Source: Marinomonas arctica
GTDB taxonomy: Bacteria; Pseudomonadota; Gammaproteobacteria; Pseudomonadales; Marinomonadaceae
Direction of reading: 5' to 3'
NCBI RefSeq assembly: GCF_003259225.1
Contig: NZ_QHJF01000009.1
Span: forward strand, 1 to 64,000
DNA: 64,000 nucleotides
How positions within the stretch are numbered: the stretch's first letter is position 1; each line of letters begins with the position of its first letter. A program made the position numbers and the translations under genes. The notes beneath the pieces were generated by a model. It was not told the origin of the DNA and searched no databases. It saw nothing but the letters and a program-made list of their open reading frames with translations. This document shows, in pieces, positions 16,425 to 24,409 of this stretch.

Positions 16425-17324
16425 ATGGACAGAGTGATAGCCGCGAAAGTCTTTATTGATGTTGCCCAATCGCGGAGTTTTTCCCGTACGGCAGATCGAT
16501 TAAATATGTCGCGCCCAATGGTCACACGCTATATCGAAGCCATGGAAGACTGGCTGAAGATTCGTTTGTTGCACCGCACGACACGAAAAATATCCCTCAC
16601 CAGCGCGGGCGAAGCCTGTTTAAAAGACGTCGAGCTTTGGTTGGAGCAAGCCGATAAGATTACCTCACTCGCCAATAGCAATGAAGAATTGTCTGGTCTA
16701 GTGCGAATCACCTCGAGCATGTCGTTTGGTTTTTCTCAACTGATGCCTGCTATTCAGGACTTCATGGCGCAACACCCTAAAGTTCATATCGATATTGATT
16801 TAGAAGACAGCACCGCAGACTTAACGGAAAAAAGCATCGACCTCGCCATACGCATTGCCTCGAACCCAGATCCTTCTTTAATTGGTAAACCCATTGCCGT
16901 GTGTGAATCTGTGCTGGTGGCGTCTCCGGCTTACCTTGAAACCTCTCGCCAAACCATAGGTAACATTCAACATCCGCAAGACTTAATACACCACGATTGC
17001 TTGGGGTATAAAAACTTAGAACGTCACATCTGGCACCTCTCCCAGCATGACCAATTTGAATCTATTTCTTTGGATTGTCGTTTAAGCATCAACGAAGCCA
17101 CGGCACTGTTACACGCCACACTTAACGGCATGGGGATTTGTCTGCAACCGACTTATTTAGCCAATCGCTACATTAACGACGGCAGCTTGTGCCACGTGCT
17201 ACCAGAATGGAAACCCAAAGACCTGATTATCTACGCACTGTATTCGTCTCGAAAGCACCTTTCGCCCAATGTACGCGCCTTGATCGACCACTTGGAAAGC
17301 TACTTTGCCAAGCATCCTTGGTGA
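16425..17324 (+). CDS. LysR-family regulator, divergent from the MBL-fold/DsbA-like pair
   Basis: 299 aa. VFIDVAQSRSFSRTADRLNMS and PMVTRYIEAMEDWLKIRLLHRTTRK form the winged helix-turn-helix (residues 6-60); the rest is the substrate-binding-like effector domain typical of the CrgA/DsdC-type branch. The 120-bp intergenic space to the MBL gene suggests it controls that operon as well as itself. Inducer unknown. Confidence 0.87.
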   Translation: MDRVIAAKVFIDVAQSRSFSRTADRLNMSRPMVTRYIEAMEDWLKIRLLHRTTRKISLTSAGEACLKDVELWLEQADKITSLANSNEELSGLVRITSSMSFGFSQLMPAIQDFMAQHPKVHIDIDLEDSTADLTEKSIDLAIRIASNPDPSLIGKPIAVCESVLVASPAYLETSRQTIGNIQHPQDLIHHDCLGYKNLERHIWHLSQHDQFESISLDCRLSINEATALLHATLNGMGICLQPTYLANRYINDGSLCHVLPEWKPKDLIIYALYSSRKHLSPNVRALIDHLESYFAKHPW

Positions 17325-17393
17325 TGAATCATAAAGAAAGGATTCCGCAATTCGAATTGTCAGTAAAGTTGACTGTATAAATCAGAGGATTAA

Positions 17394-17552
17394 TTAGAGT
17401 TTATAAATAACCACCTCAGACTCTCTTATCTGTTCTAGCAAGGCTTGGTTGGTGAGATTGTTTTCATCAACCAAGTCGATCAGATATGGGCTGTTTAAAT
17501 CGTCTAGGTTAATACGAAAACGTCGCAGTATGGTTGATTTTGATGTGAAGAT
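17394..17552 (-). pseudogene. Short start-less coding remnant
   Basis: An open frame of 52 codons ends at 17394 with TAA and reads RFRINLDDLNSPYLIDLVDE followed by NLTNQALLEQIRESEVVIYKL. The codon use and charge pattern look like real protein, yet the frame has no ATG, GTG or ribosome binding site before the stop that bounds it at 17553. I take it as the tail of a deleted gene; its identity is not recognised. The rest of 17325-17612 shows no gene. Confidence 0.35.
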
Positions 17553-17612
17553 TTAGGTTTTTAGTGTTAATATCAATAGATGTGTTTCACTGTGATATGG
17601 AAGGAGTTTCGT

Positions 17613-17861
17613 ATGAGTAAAGTCAGGATGATTTCTCGCAAATCCAGAAAAGAACCTTTGCACGATTTAGCAACCTTACAAAAGCTGGCTGCTCAAGCTT
17701 CTCGTCGAGCGGTTCAGCAGGCTGAAAAATCGCATGTGTCCGCGGCTTATGTAAAAGACGGTAAATTGATCATGCGTAACCCAGATCATTCTATTACAGA
17801 AGTTAAATTACTGTCTGATCGTCCTCGTCTAAATGCTGAGGATCTGGTTTGGCAAGTCTAA
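17613..17861 (+). CDS. Small partner protein of the zeta-like toxin (putative antitoxin)
   Basis: 82 aa from ATG 17613 behind AAGGAG at 17601. Basic and Ala-rich, with a helical middle (LQKLAAQASRRAVQQAEK) and a C-terminal AYVKDGKLIMRNPDHSI segment. It ends inside the start of the kinase gene, overlapping 13 bp. The size, order and coupling are those of an antitoxin of a zeta/PezT-like system, although it does not look like epsilon or PezA. Confidence 0.65.
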   Translation: MSKVRMISRKSRKEPLHDLATLQKLAAQASRRAVQQAEKSHVSAAYVKDGKLIMRNPDHSITEVKLLSDRPRLNAEDLVWQV

Positions 17862-18493
17862 GATTAATTGCTGGTCCTAATGGTTCTGGTAAGACAACAT
17901 TAACTAAGTTACTCAGGGAAGAGTATGCTGTTCCACTTGGCCAATATCTTAATCCTGATGATATTGCTAAACACATTTCTTTTTCTTCAATCGATGATAC
18001 TTTACCAGACAATACTTTTTTAGCCGCAAAACTTGCTCAATTCATTTCGGTAGGGCTTCGAGATGACTGGGTGAAAGATGGTTTGTCGTTCACTTATGAG
18101 TCAGTGATGAGTCATGAGAGTCATATTCAGTTTGTAGAAGGCGCTAAAAAAATTGGTTATAAGTCATATTTATACTATGTGTGTACTTCTGAAGTTGAGT
18201 TGAACAAGGCGCGTGTAGAGCAGCGAGTAAAGGAAGGCGGTCATACTGTTCCAGAGGACAAAATTGCTTCTCGTTACCAGCGCAGCTTAGAAAATCTTCA
18301 TGAAATGCTCACAATCTGTCGTCGAGGTTTTTTGTTCGATAACTCGTCAACAGAAATGACATTTATTGCAGAAGTTACGCAGGATGGCTACCTAGATATT
18401 AAGGCGAAAGCGTTTAATGAAACACAACCTTATTGGTTTGTTGAGCATGTCGTCAAAAAGTGGATAAAAGAAAAAGTCCGCTTAATTCGTTAA
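17849..18493 (+). CDS. Zeta-toxin-like P-loop kinase
   Basis: 214 aa beginning at TTG 17849, preceded by GAGG. Walker A is AGPNGSGKTT at residues 8-17; NPDDIAKHIS and LSFTYESVMSH fit the zeta toxin substrate region and the conserved D/E-rich loop, and RVKEGGHTVPEDKIASRYQRS carries the LID-type arginines. Zeta toxins phosphorylate UDP-N-acetylglucosamine and block cell-wall synthesis; chromosomal zeta-like proteins of this size are poorly characterised, so the substrate is unproven. Third toxin-antitoxin pair of the window. Confidence 0.8.
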   Translation: MASLRLIAGPNGSGKTTLTKLLREEYAVPLGQYLNPDDIAKHISFSSIDDTLPDNTFLAAKLAQFISVGLRDDWVKDGLSFTYESVMSHESHIQFVEGAKKIGYKSYLYYVCTSEVELNKARVEQRVKEGGHTVPEDKIASRYQRSLENLHEMLTICRRGFLFDNSSTEMTFIAEVTQDGYLDIKAKAFNETQPYWFVEHVVKKWIKEKVRLIR

Positions 18494-18533
18494 ACTAAGC
18501 ACATCACATTTCATCTTCTACTTAAATCCTTTT

Positions 18534-19394
18534 CTATTTCCTAAAATACTCCGCCAAGGTTTGCCATTGTTGTTCTGACTGGGCGGCAAGCATTTCGCCG
18601 TCTAGCATGGCTGGGTTATATTCTTGGCCGTCGAGTGTTCGACAAACTCCGCCTGCTTCGGTGTAAATCAGTACGCCAGCGGCGTGATCCCATGGCAGCA
18701 TTTTGTAGGTGAGGCTGAAGTGAAAGTGGCCTTGGGCGATTTGGCGATACGCTGGGCAAGAGGGCAGGTTATTGATGCGCACAAAGCGACTAGCTTTGAG
18801 GGCGAAGTCTTGTTTTTTCTGTCCGGTGTAGGAGTTAACGGACATGATGCCAAAGAGCTTATCGAGGTCGGTCTCTGCGGTGGTGCTGAGATGCAAGGCC
18901 AACGGAGCTTGAGTTGGCGTTTGATGCGTGCCTTTGTTACTCATGGCGTTGCGTTGAAAAAACGCCCCTTCGCCTCGATTGGCATAAACCCAGTCATCGT
19001 TTACTGGGTCGTACAGCAAGCCAAAACGTGTCACACCTTTCACCACCACAGCGAGTATCATACCAAACTCGGATAAACCATGGGCGTAGTTCCATGTACC
19101 GTCGATAGGGTCGATGATGACGCAGGTGTCAGCGGTAGCAATGTTGTCTGTGGTAGAAGGGTCTTCCGCCACGGCTTCTTCACCGACGATGTCCCAGTCT
19201 GGAAAGGCGTGTTGGATTTCTTTGGTAATAAAGGCTTCGCTGGCTTTGTCGGCCATGGTGACAAGGTCGGTGAGGCTGCTTTTGGTTTCGACATCCGCCG
19301 CGCTCAATTGACGAAAATTAGGCATGACGATCTCTTGGCCAGCTTGACGGACGATATTGATCAGTCTTTCTTGCGTTGCTTTATCGAGGTTCAT
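18534..19394 (-). CDS. Inositol-monophosphatase-family phosphatase
   Basis: 286 aa. The metal-binding motifs are all present: VGEEAV near residue 70, IDPIDGTWNYAHG near 94-106, and PWDHAAGVLIYTEAGG near 236. The family includes SuhB, CysQ and fructose-1,6-bisphosphatase-like enzymes; WNYAHG in place of NF.HG departs from SuhB, so I do not assign a symbol. Lithium-sensitive Mg2+-dependent phosphatase activity is expected. The ribosome binding site AAGGAG lies within one arm of an 11-bp inverted repeat (19397-19407 and 19445-19455). Confidence 0.83.
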   Translation of the reverse strand: MNLDKATQERLINIVRQAGQEIVMPNFRQLSAADVETKSSLTDLVTMADKASEAFITKEIQHAFPDWDIVGEEAVAEDPSTTDNIATADTCVIIDPIDGTWNYAHGLSEFGMILAVVVKGVTRFGLLYDPVNDDWVYANRGEGAFFQRNAMSNKGTHQTPTQAPLALHLSTTAETDLDKLFGIMSVNSYTGQKKQDFALKASRFVRINNLPSCPAYRQIAQGHFHFSLTYKMLPWDHAAGVLIYTEAGGVCRTLDGQEYNPAMLDGEMLAAQSEQQWQTLAEYFRK

Positions 19395-19396
19395 TT

Positions 19397-19455
19397 TTCG
19401 TCACTCCTTTTGCATTCTCCAAGGTTCACAAATTATACGTGATGGGAGTGACGAA
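19397..19455. promoter_or_regulatory. 11-bp inverted repeat overlapping the phosphatase RBS
   Basis: TTCGTCACTCC (19397-19407) and GGAGTGACGAA (19445-19455) are exact complements 37 bp apart, just upstream of the minus-strand start at 19394. Pairing in the mRNA would hide the Shine-Dalgarno sequence. It could equally be an operator. Confidence 0.45.
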
Positions 19456-19513
19456 TGGTTTATTGAATCTTGATTATTCTGCGATGTTTTTGTTAACTCA
19501 TTTCTTAACAGGT

Positions 19514-20503
19514 TTACGCCAATTGCCTTGCGCCGCTGCTGTCACTTTGGTGGTGCAGTAGGTTGTCGACGGTGGTTTGGGCGATGTGGTTGAGTGCTTC
19601 GATGGTGAAGTAGCCTTGGTGGCCGGTAACAACGACGTTTGGAAAGGTGAGCATGAGCTGGAAGACGCTGTCTTGGATGATGTGGGAAGACATGTCTTCG
19701 AAGAAAATTTTGTTTTCTTGCTCATAGACATCTAAACCGAGGTAGCCAATTTTGCCCGTGTAAAGGGCGTCGATGGCTTCTTGCGCGTGGACCAGGGCGC
19801 CGCGGCTGGTGTTGATGATCATCACGCCATCTTTCATTTTGTCTAGGCTGTGTTTGTTGATGAGGTGATGGGTGGAGGCGTTCAAAGGGCAATGCAGGCT
19901 GATGATGTCACTCTGTTGGTAGATTTCTTCCAATGTGATGTATTCGCAGCCATGATCAATCAGCGCTTGTGACGGAGATAAGTCGTAACACAAAACGCGA
20001 CAGCCAAAGCCTTTCATTATGCGGCAAAATGCCGCGCCGATGCGTCCGGTGCCGATGCAGCCAACGGTCTTTCCTGCTAGGTTGAATCCCATTAGTCCTT
20101 CAAGGGCAAAGTTGCCTTCTTTGACTCGGTGGTAAGCGCGATGGGTTTTGCGATTCAGGGTCATAATGAGTGCGACAGCGTGTTCGGCAACGGACGTCGG
20201 GCTGTAATCTGGCACGTGAAATACCTTGATGCCTTCGGCTTTGGCGGCTTCTAGGTCGACGTTATTAAAGCCTGCACAGCGCAAGGCAATGGTGTTAACC
20301 CCTTGTTGTTTTAACAGACGGATGACCTCGGCATTGACGTCGTCGTTGACAAAACAAGACACTGCATCAAAGCCCTTTACTAAGCTGATAGTCTCCATGC
20401 TGAGGCGACTTTCAAAATAGGTCATGGATAAGTCAGCTTCGTTTGTGAAGGTGGCGAGGGTTCTTTTGTCGTAAGGTTTACAGGAAAAAACAGCAACTTT
20501 CAT
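19514..20503 (-). CDS. ldhA: D-lactate dehydrogenase (NAD-dependent)
   Basis: 329 aa, the E. coli LdhA length. AVFSCKPYDK at the N-terminus, ALRCAGFNNVDL, the nucleotide loop GTGRIG near residue 152, NTSRGALV, and catalytic Arg/Glu/His in that order, the His in GHQGYFT near 295, define fermentative D-LDH. It reduces pyruvate to D-lactate with NADH. Monocistronic; no regulator beside it apart from the MarR gene, which more likely belongs to the TRAP/beta-oxidation cluster. Confidence 0.9.
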   Translation of the reverse strand: MKVAVFSCKPYDKRTLATFTNEADLSMTYFESRLSMETISLVKGFDAVSCFVNDDVNAEVIRLLKQQGVNTIALRCAGFNNVDLEAAKAEGIKVFHVPDYSPTSVAEHAVALIMTLNRKTHRAYHRVKEGNFALEGLMGFNLAGKTVGCIGTGRIGAAFCRIMKGFGCRVLCYDLSPSQALIDHGCEYITLEEIYQQSDIISLHCPLNASTHHLINKHSLDKMKDGVMIINTSRGALVHAQEAIDALYTGKIGYLGLDVYEQENKIFFEDMSSHIIQDSVFQLMLTFPNVVVTGHQGYFTIEALNHIAQTTVDNLLHHQSDSSGARQLA

Positions 20504-20651
20504 AAAACGTGGTCCTGTCGTTTTGTTTAAAAGGGTCTGTTATTTATATCCTAAAAACCTCGGTAACGCTTGGGTTTCATTTATAAAGCTTGACGTAGCG
20601 CAAGAGAAAAGGGGCGAGGCATCTTACCTGTCCTGACCCCTTTTCTACTGT

Positions 20652-21107
20652 TTACTGAGATAAGATATCAAGGGTTTTAAGTAACCACTCGAGTTCTTGT
20701 TCGCTTTCTAAACGAGACGCCATGTTTTTTTCATGGTCCATGACTCGTCCACTGAGCGTTTGGAAAAACTTCTTGCCGTATTTGGTCATGAATAAGGCGT
20801 ACGAGCGACGATCATTAACAGCAGGTCGGCGTTCTAGAATATCCATTTTTTCAAGTTTATCGACGGCAGCGACCATGGCGGATCTGTCATTGCCAAGCGC
20901 TTGCGCCACAGCGGTTTGCGTTAAGCCAGGGTTGCGTTCTACGATGGCAATAATGGCAAATAGACCCGGGCTAATACCCAAGTCAGAACATACTTCGGAG
21001 AACTTGCTAAAAAAGTTCAGTTGGGCACGGCGTAGGCGATAGCCAACGAGGTTATTGAGTATGCCAAAATCTACCGATTGGTCTGTATTTTTTGTATCGT
21101 CAGCCAT
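20652..21107 (-). CDS. MarR-family regulator
   Basis: 151 aa winged-helix protein: LRRAQLNFFSKFSEVCSDLG, then GLTQTAVAQALGNDRSAMVAAVDKLEK (recognition helix) and the wing RRPAVNDRRSYAL. MarR proteins of this type, such as CouR, FerC-like and HcaR relatives, sense aromatic acyl-CoAs. It lies on the same strand right after the TRAP carrier operon, separated by a terminator. Palindromes with TTGTAAT/ACAAC half-sites at 24249-24269 and 24342-24356, and an ATTGTAATAT 35 bp upstream of its own gene, are candidate binding sites. Confidence 0.85.
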   Translation of the reverse strand: MADDTKNTDQSVDFGILNNLVGYRLRRAQLNFFSKFSEVCSDLGISPGLFAIIAIVERNPGLTQTAVAQALGNDRSAMVAAVDKLEKMDILERRPAVNDRRSYALFMTKYGKKFFQTLSGRVMDHEKNMASRLESEQELEWLLKTLDILSQ

Positions 21108-21198
21108 GTGGGTCTCATTCTTTTTATTGGATAAACAGGCATTGTAATATAAAAATTGATATTGGTGTAATGCTAAACTGTTTAGGACTCTATAAGTG

Positions 21199-21225
21199 AA
21201 AAAGCTGGCGTGGTGCCAGCTTTTT
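21199..21225 (-). terminator. Terminator of the TRAP operon
   Basis: AAAAAGCTGGC (21199-21209), a 5-nt loop and its exact complement (21215-21225). On the minus strand the stem ends in a T5 tract. It separates dctM from marR. Confidence 0.82.
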
Positions 21226-21250
21226 GTTGCTTATTGTGTCGAGGTGACCA

Positions 21251-22570
21251 CTAGCCAATTAGATGAACCAGTCCTAAGCTGATGCCTGGGAAGATAACCA
21301 GCAAGGCGACCCTAACAAAGTCTGAGATTAAGAAGGGAATGACCCCTTTGAAACAGTCTTTGAGTTTTAGGGCATCATCAAAGGATTTAATGATAAAGAC
21401 GTTCATACCCACTGGTGGTGTAATCAGTCCAACCTCTACGACAATCAACGCGAGTATACCAAACCAAATCCCCAAGTCCGCTTGCGGTATACCAAAATCC
21501 ATCACCATTATCATCGGGAAATAGATAGGAATGGTCAGCAATATCATGGCTAGACTGTCTAAGAAACAGCCCATTACCAAGTAAGTTAATAGCATGCAGA
21601 CAAGTATGGTATAAGGCGATAAGCCTGAGTTCTGTATGAGTTCAACCCCTAAGTCTGGCAATCTGGATAGGGCAATAAAGACACTAAAAAGATCCGCGCC
21701 TAACACGATGAAAAAGATCATAGCGGAAGAAACAGCGGTTCGCATTAAGCAGACTAACAGGCCATCTAAACGCATTTTGCCATGAGTAAGCGCAAGAATA
21801 GCGGTTAAAATTACCCCGACGGAGGCAGCTTCTGTTGGGGTAAAAATCCCCATGTAAATGCCACCCAATACGGTCAAGAAAATCCCCGTAATGTGCCACA
21901 CGTCTTTCGTGGATTTGATTTTCTGAGACCAGGTGGTTTTCTCGCCACGAGGTCCGGAATTCGGATAAATACGCACATAGATAGCAATGGCAAGAATGTA
22001 ACCACCCGCTGCTAAAAAGCCCGGTATAAAAGCCGCGATGAACATTTTTGAAATATTTTGCTCTGTTAACACGGCAAAAATGATCAATACCATGGATGGC
22101 GGAATTAAGATACCTAATGTGCCACCTGCCGCGAGAGCACCAGCTGCTAAACTGCCAGAATAATTTAGGCGCTTCATTTCAGGGAGCGCCACTTTACCCA
22201 TAGTCGACGCGGTTGCCAAAGATGAGCCACAAATAGCCCCAAATGCGGCGCAACCTGCAATGGCGGCCATGGCGATACCGCCCCGTTGACGACCAATCCA
22301 AGTATTACAAGTACGGAACAGCTCCGCTGTGATGCCTGAGCGGGTTGCGAGTTCTCCCATCAATAAAAATAAAGGCACGACCGACAAATCGTAAGTAGAA
22401 AATTTAGAAATGGGCGCCGTGCCAAGGTATTCCAACAAGGCCGGAAAGCCGCCAATAAGCGAATAGCCAACCGCGCCACAAACGAGCATGGTTAATGCAA
22501 TCGGAATACGGATGCTCATTAGAACGAGCAGGGCTGCCATCATGAAAAAGGCCAGCTCAATATTACTCAT
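21251..22570 (-). CDS. dctM: TRAP transporter large permease (DctM type)
   Basis: 439 aa, about 12 membrane segments; ATG 22570 follows GGAGG and starts inside the end of dctQ (8-bp overlap). RSGITAELFRTCNTWIGRQRGG, CGSSLATASTMGKVALPEM and GILIPPSMVLIIFAVLTEQN are the conserved TRAP-M blocks, and ITPPVGMNVFIIKS marks the second half. It couples Na+ entry to uptake of the acid delivered by the binding protein at 23090. Confidence 0.92.
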   Translation of the reverse strand: MSNIELAFFMMAALLVLMSIRIPIALTMLVCGAVGYSLIGGFPALLEYLGTAPISKFSTYDLSVVPLFLLMGELATRSGITAELFRTCNTWIGRQRGGIAMAAIAGCAAFGAICGSSLATASTMGKVALPEMKRLNYSGSLAAGALAAGGTLGILIPPSMVLIIFAVLTEQNISKMFIAAFIPGFLAAGGYILAIAIYVRIYPNSGPRGEKTTWSQKIKSTKDVWHITGIFLTVLGGIYMGIFTPTEAASVGVILTAILALTHGKMRLDGLLVCLMRTAVSSAMIFFIVLGADLFSVFIALSRLPDLGVELIQNSGLSPYTILVCMLLTYLVMGCFLDSLAMILLTIPIYFPMIMVMDFGIPQADLGIWFGILALIVVEVGLITPPVGMNVFIIKSFDDALKLKDCFKGVIPFLISDFVRVALLVIFPGISLGLVHLIG

Positions 22571-23066
22571 GTTTGCCTCCAACGATCGCGTGGAACAGAT
22601 TATACAGACCACACATGCCACAAAGTGTCATGGTGACAACGCCAACAACGTATATCCACCAAGTCGGTAAGGCGAGTAACATGGATTGCTCCATGTATTC
22701 CTTGGCTTCGAGTCCGCTAAGGCTCATTCGATAGGCAAAGAGAAACGCGACTACGGTAAAAATCAAATCGCTCAGCGTATCTAATTTAAACAGCGTGCTT
22801 GGTTTGCAATGTGCTGTAAATAGATCAACCACAACATGGCCTTTTCTGATGTAACATTCAGGCAGAAAAAGAAATATTGCCATGGCGAGACCCATTTCAG
22901 TGATTTCATAATCGCCTTCAATCGATTGACCAATGGTTGTTCTACCGATAATGCTGGCGACGGTGATCACCGCCAGCATTAACATGATAAAACCACCCGT
23001 TAGCGCAAATAGATTCGACAAACGACCTAGAACAGATCTGTGTATGTCTACAGTTAATTTGATCAT
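22563..23066 (-). CDS. dctQ: TRAP transporter small permease (DctQ type)
   Basis: 167 aa with four hydrophobic helices; VASIIGRTTIGQSIEGDYEITEMGLA-like segments (split here at residue 50) are typical of the DctQ family, as is GHVVVDLFTA. It forms the membrane complex with dctM. The gap to dctP is 23 bp, so the three genes form one operon reading dctP-dctQ-dctM. Confidence 0.9.
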   Translation of the reverse strand: MIKLTVDIHRSVLGRLSNLFALTGGFIMLMLAVITVASIIGRTTIGQSIEGDYEITEMGLAMAIFLFLPECYIRKGHVVVDLFTAHCKPSTLFKLDTLSDLIFTVVAFLFAYRMSLSGLEAKEYMEQSMLLALPTWWIYVVGVVTMTLCGMCGLYNLFHAIVGGKHE

Positions 23067-23089
23067 GCTAACTCATCCAACTCGATGGC

Positions 23090-24127
23090 TTAAAAGTTTT
23101 GGTATTTCTGGATAAGAGCGTTAGCTTTATCCAAAAGGCGTTGAGCGTCATAGCCTTCCTTGTTCATGTCTTCTATCCATTGTGTTGTGACAGGGGCAAG
23201 GGTTGTTTTCCAGTGTTCGTATTCAGCCCCTTCAATGGTGTTGAAGGTGTTGCCACGATCAACCGCTTCTTTACGAGCTCCCACTTCATAAGCATCAAAG
23301 GCGTCGCCGATAAAGCCAGCTAGAGGTACACCAGAGTTTTGATCAATGACCTTTTTAAGATCGTCAGGCAATTTGGTGTAACTGTCTTTGTTCATTGCGA
23401 AAATGAAGAATTGAGTATAGAAGCCTCGGTCGCCTTTAAACTCGGTTTGGTGTGTCGCCAACTCTTGAATTTTCAGTGGCTTGACCACTTCGAATGGCAA
23501 CGCGGTAACATCAATTACTCCTTTAGAAAGGGCGCTTGGCATGGTTGGCACTGGCATAAAGACCGTGTTGGCACCAATGATGTTCAAGGCGTCAGCAAGC
23601 ATTTTGTTCGGCGCACGTACTTTAAGACCTTTTAGATCTTCCAATGTTTTAATGTCTTTTTCACGGGAGTGAAGTGACCCTGGGAAATGCGTGTGCATAG
23701 CAAGTAGGTGCACATCTTTTAGTTCATCTTGCATTTCGGTTTCGGCGTATTCTTGTAAGGCCATACTGGTCACACGGGCGTTAACCGGCACAAAAGGCAA
23801 TTCGAACACAGTGGCTTTGGGGAAGCGTCCAGGTGTATAACCACCTACTGTCCAAGTAACGTCAATGATGCCTTTACGTACTTGGTCGAATAATTGTGGA
23901 GGGCTACCGCCTAGTTGCATAGAAGGATACAGCTCGATCTTAATGCGGCCATTGGAATCCTTCTCAACTTGTTCAGCCCAAGGCTGTAAGAAGTTGGCGT
24001 GCGCATTAGATGCGGGAGGGAGCATATGATGAAGCTTAAATGTGTATTCAGGATCTGCCGCGATGGCATTGATCGACATGATAGAGCCTGCAATTAGGGC
24101 CAAGCTTTTTAGTTTGAGTTTATTCAT
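23090..24127 (-). CDS. dctP: TRAP transporter periplasmic binding protein (DctP family)
   Basis: About 345 aa from ATG 24127, with AGGTGA 5 nt upstream. Signal peptide LKSLALIAGSIMSINAIAA. FKLHHMLPPASNAHANFLQPWAEQ is the N-terminal lobe, and LKGLKVRAPNKMLADAL carries the conserved Arg that salt-bridges the ligand carboxylate. The first lobe resembles TRAP receptors for aromatic acids (TarP-like). Divergent from an acyl-CoA catabolic operon and sharing operator candidates with it, so the ligand is probably the substrate of that pathway. Confidence 0.9.
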   Translation of the reverse strand: MNKLKLKSLALIAGSIMSINAIAADPEYTFKLHHMLPPASNAHANFLQPWAEQVEKDSNGRIKIELYPSMQLGGSPPQLFDQVRKGIIDVTWTVGGYTPGRFPKATVFELPFVPVNARVTSMALQEYAETEMQDELKDVHLLAMHTHFPGSLHSREKDIKTLEDLKGLKVRAPNKMLADALNIIGANTVFMPVPTMPSALSKGVIDVTALPFEVVKPLKIQELATHQTEFKGDRGFYTQFFIFAMNKDSYTKLPDDLKKVIDQNSGVPLAGFIGDAFDAYEVGARKEAVDRGNTFNTIEGAEYEHWKTTLAPVTTQWIEDMNKEGYDAQRLLDKANALIQKYQNF

Positions 24128-24248
24128 TTTAATCACCTGATTGTTTTTGTTATATGAGTGCTTTTTTCATTGTTAAAGCGATGGCAAATAGTGATATTTG
24201 CCATTCTTTTTCACATTCCTTCCTAAGAATAATACCTTTTTGACACAA

Positions 24249-24356
24249 ATTGTTGTGCTTTTCAACAATCGCCTTTATAGAATTTTCACTCAAGGTATTC
24301 AAAAAAAGTAACGCCCTCAAAAAAAGTTTGTAATAAAAATAGTTGTAATGTACAAC
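24249..24356. promoter_or_regulatory. Candidate MarR operators between dctP and the beta-oxidation operon
   Basis: Two dyads lie in the 282-bp divergent region: ATTGTTG and CAACAAT (24249-24255 and 24263-24269), and GTTGT and ACAAC (24342-24346 and 24352-24356). TTGTAAT half-sites recur near 24328 and 24343 and again upstream of marR. The second dyad is about 55 bp before the CoA-transferase start, where a repressor could block transcription. Confidence 0.55.
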
Positions 24357-24409
24357 ATTAAAAAATCCCCAACTAATTAAACAAATATAAAACAGATGTG
24401 AGGGTAAAA

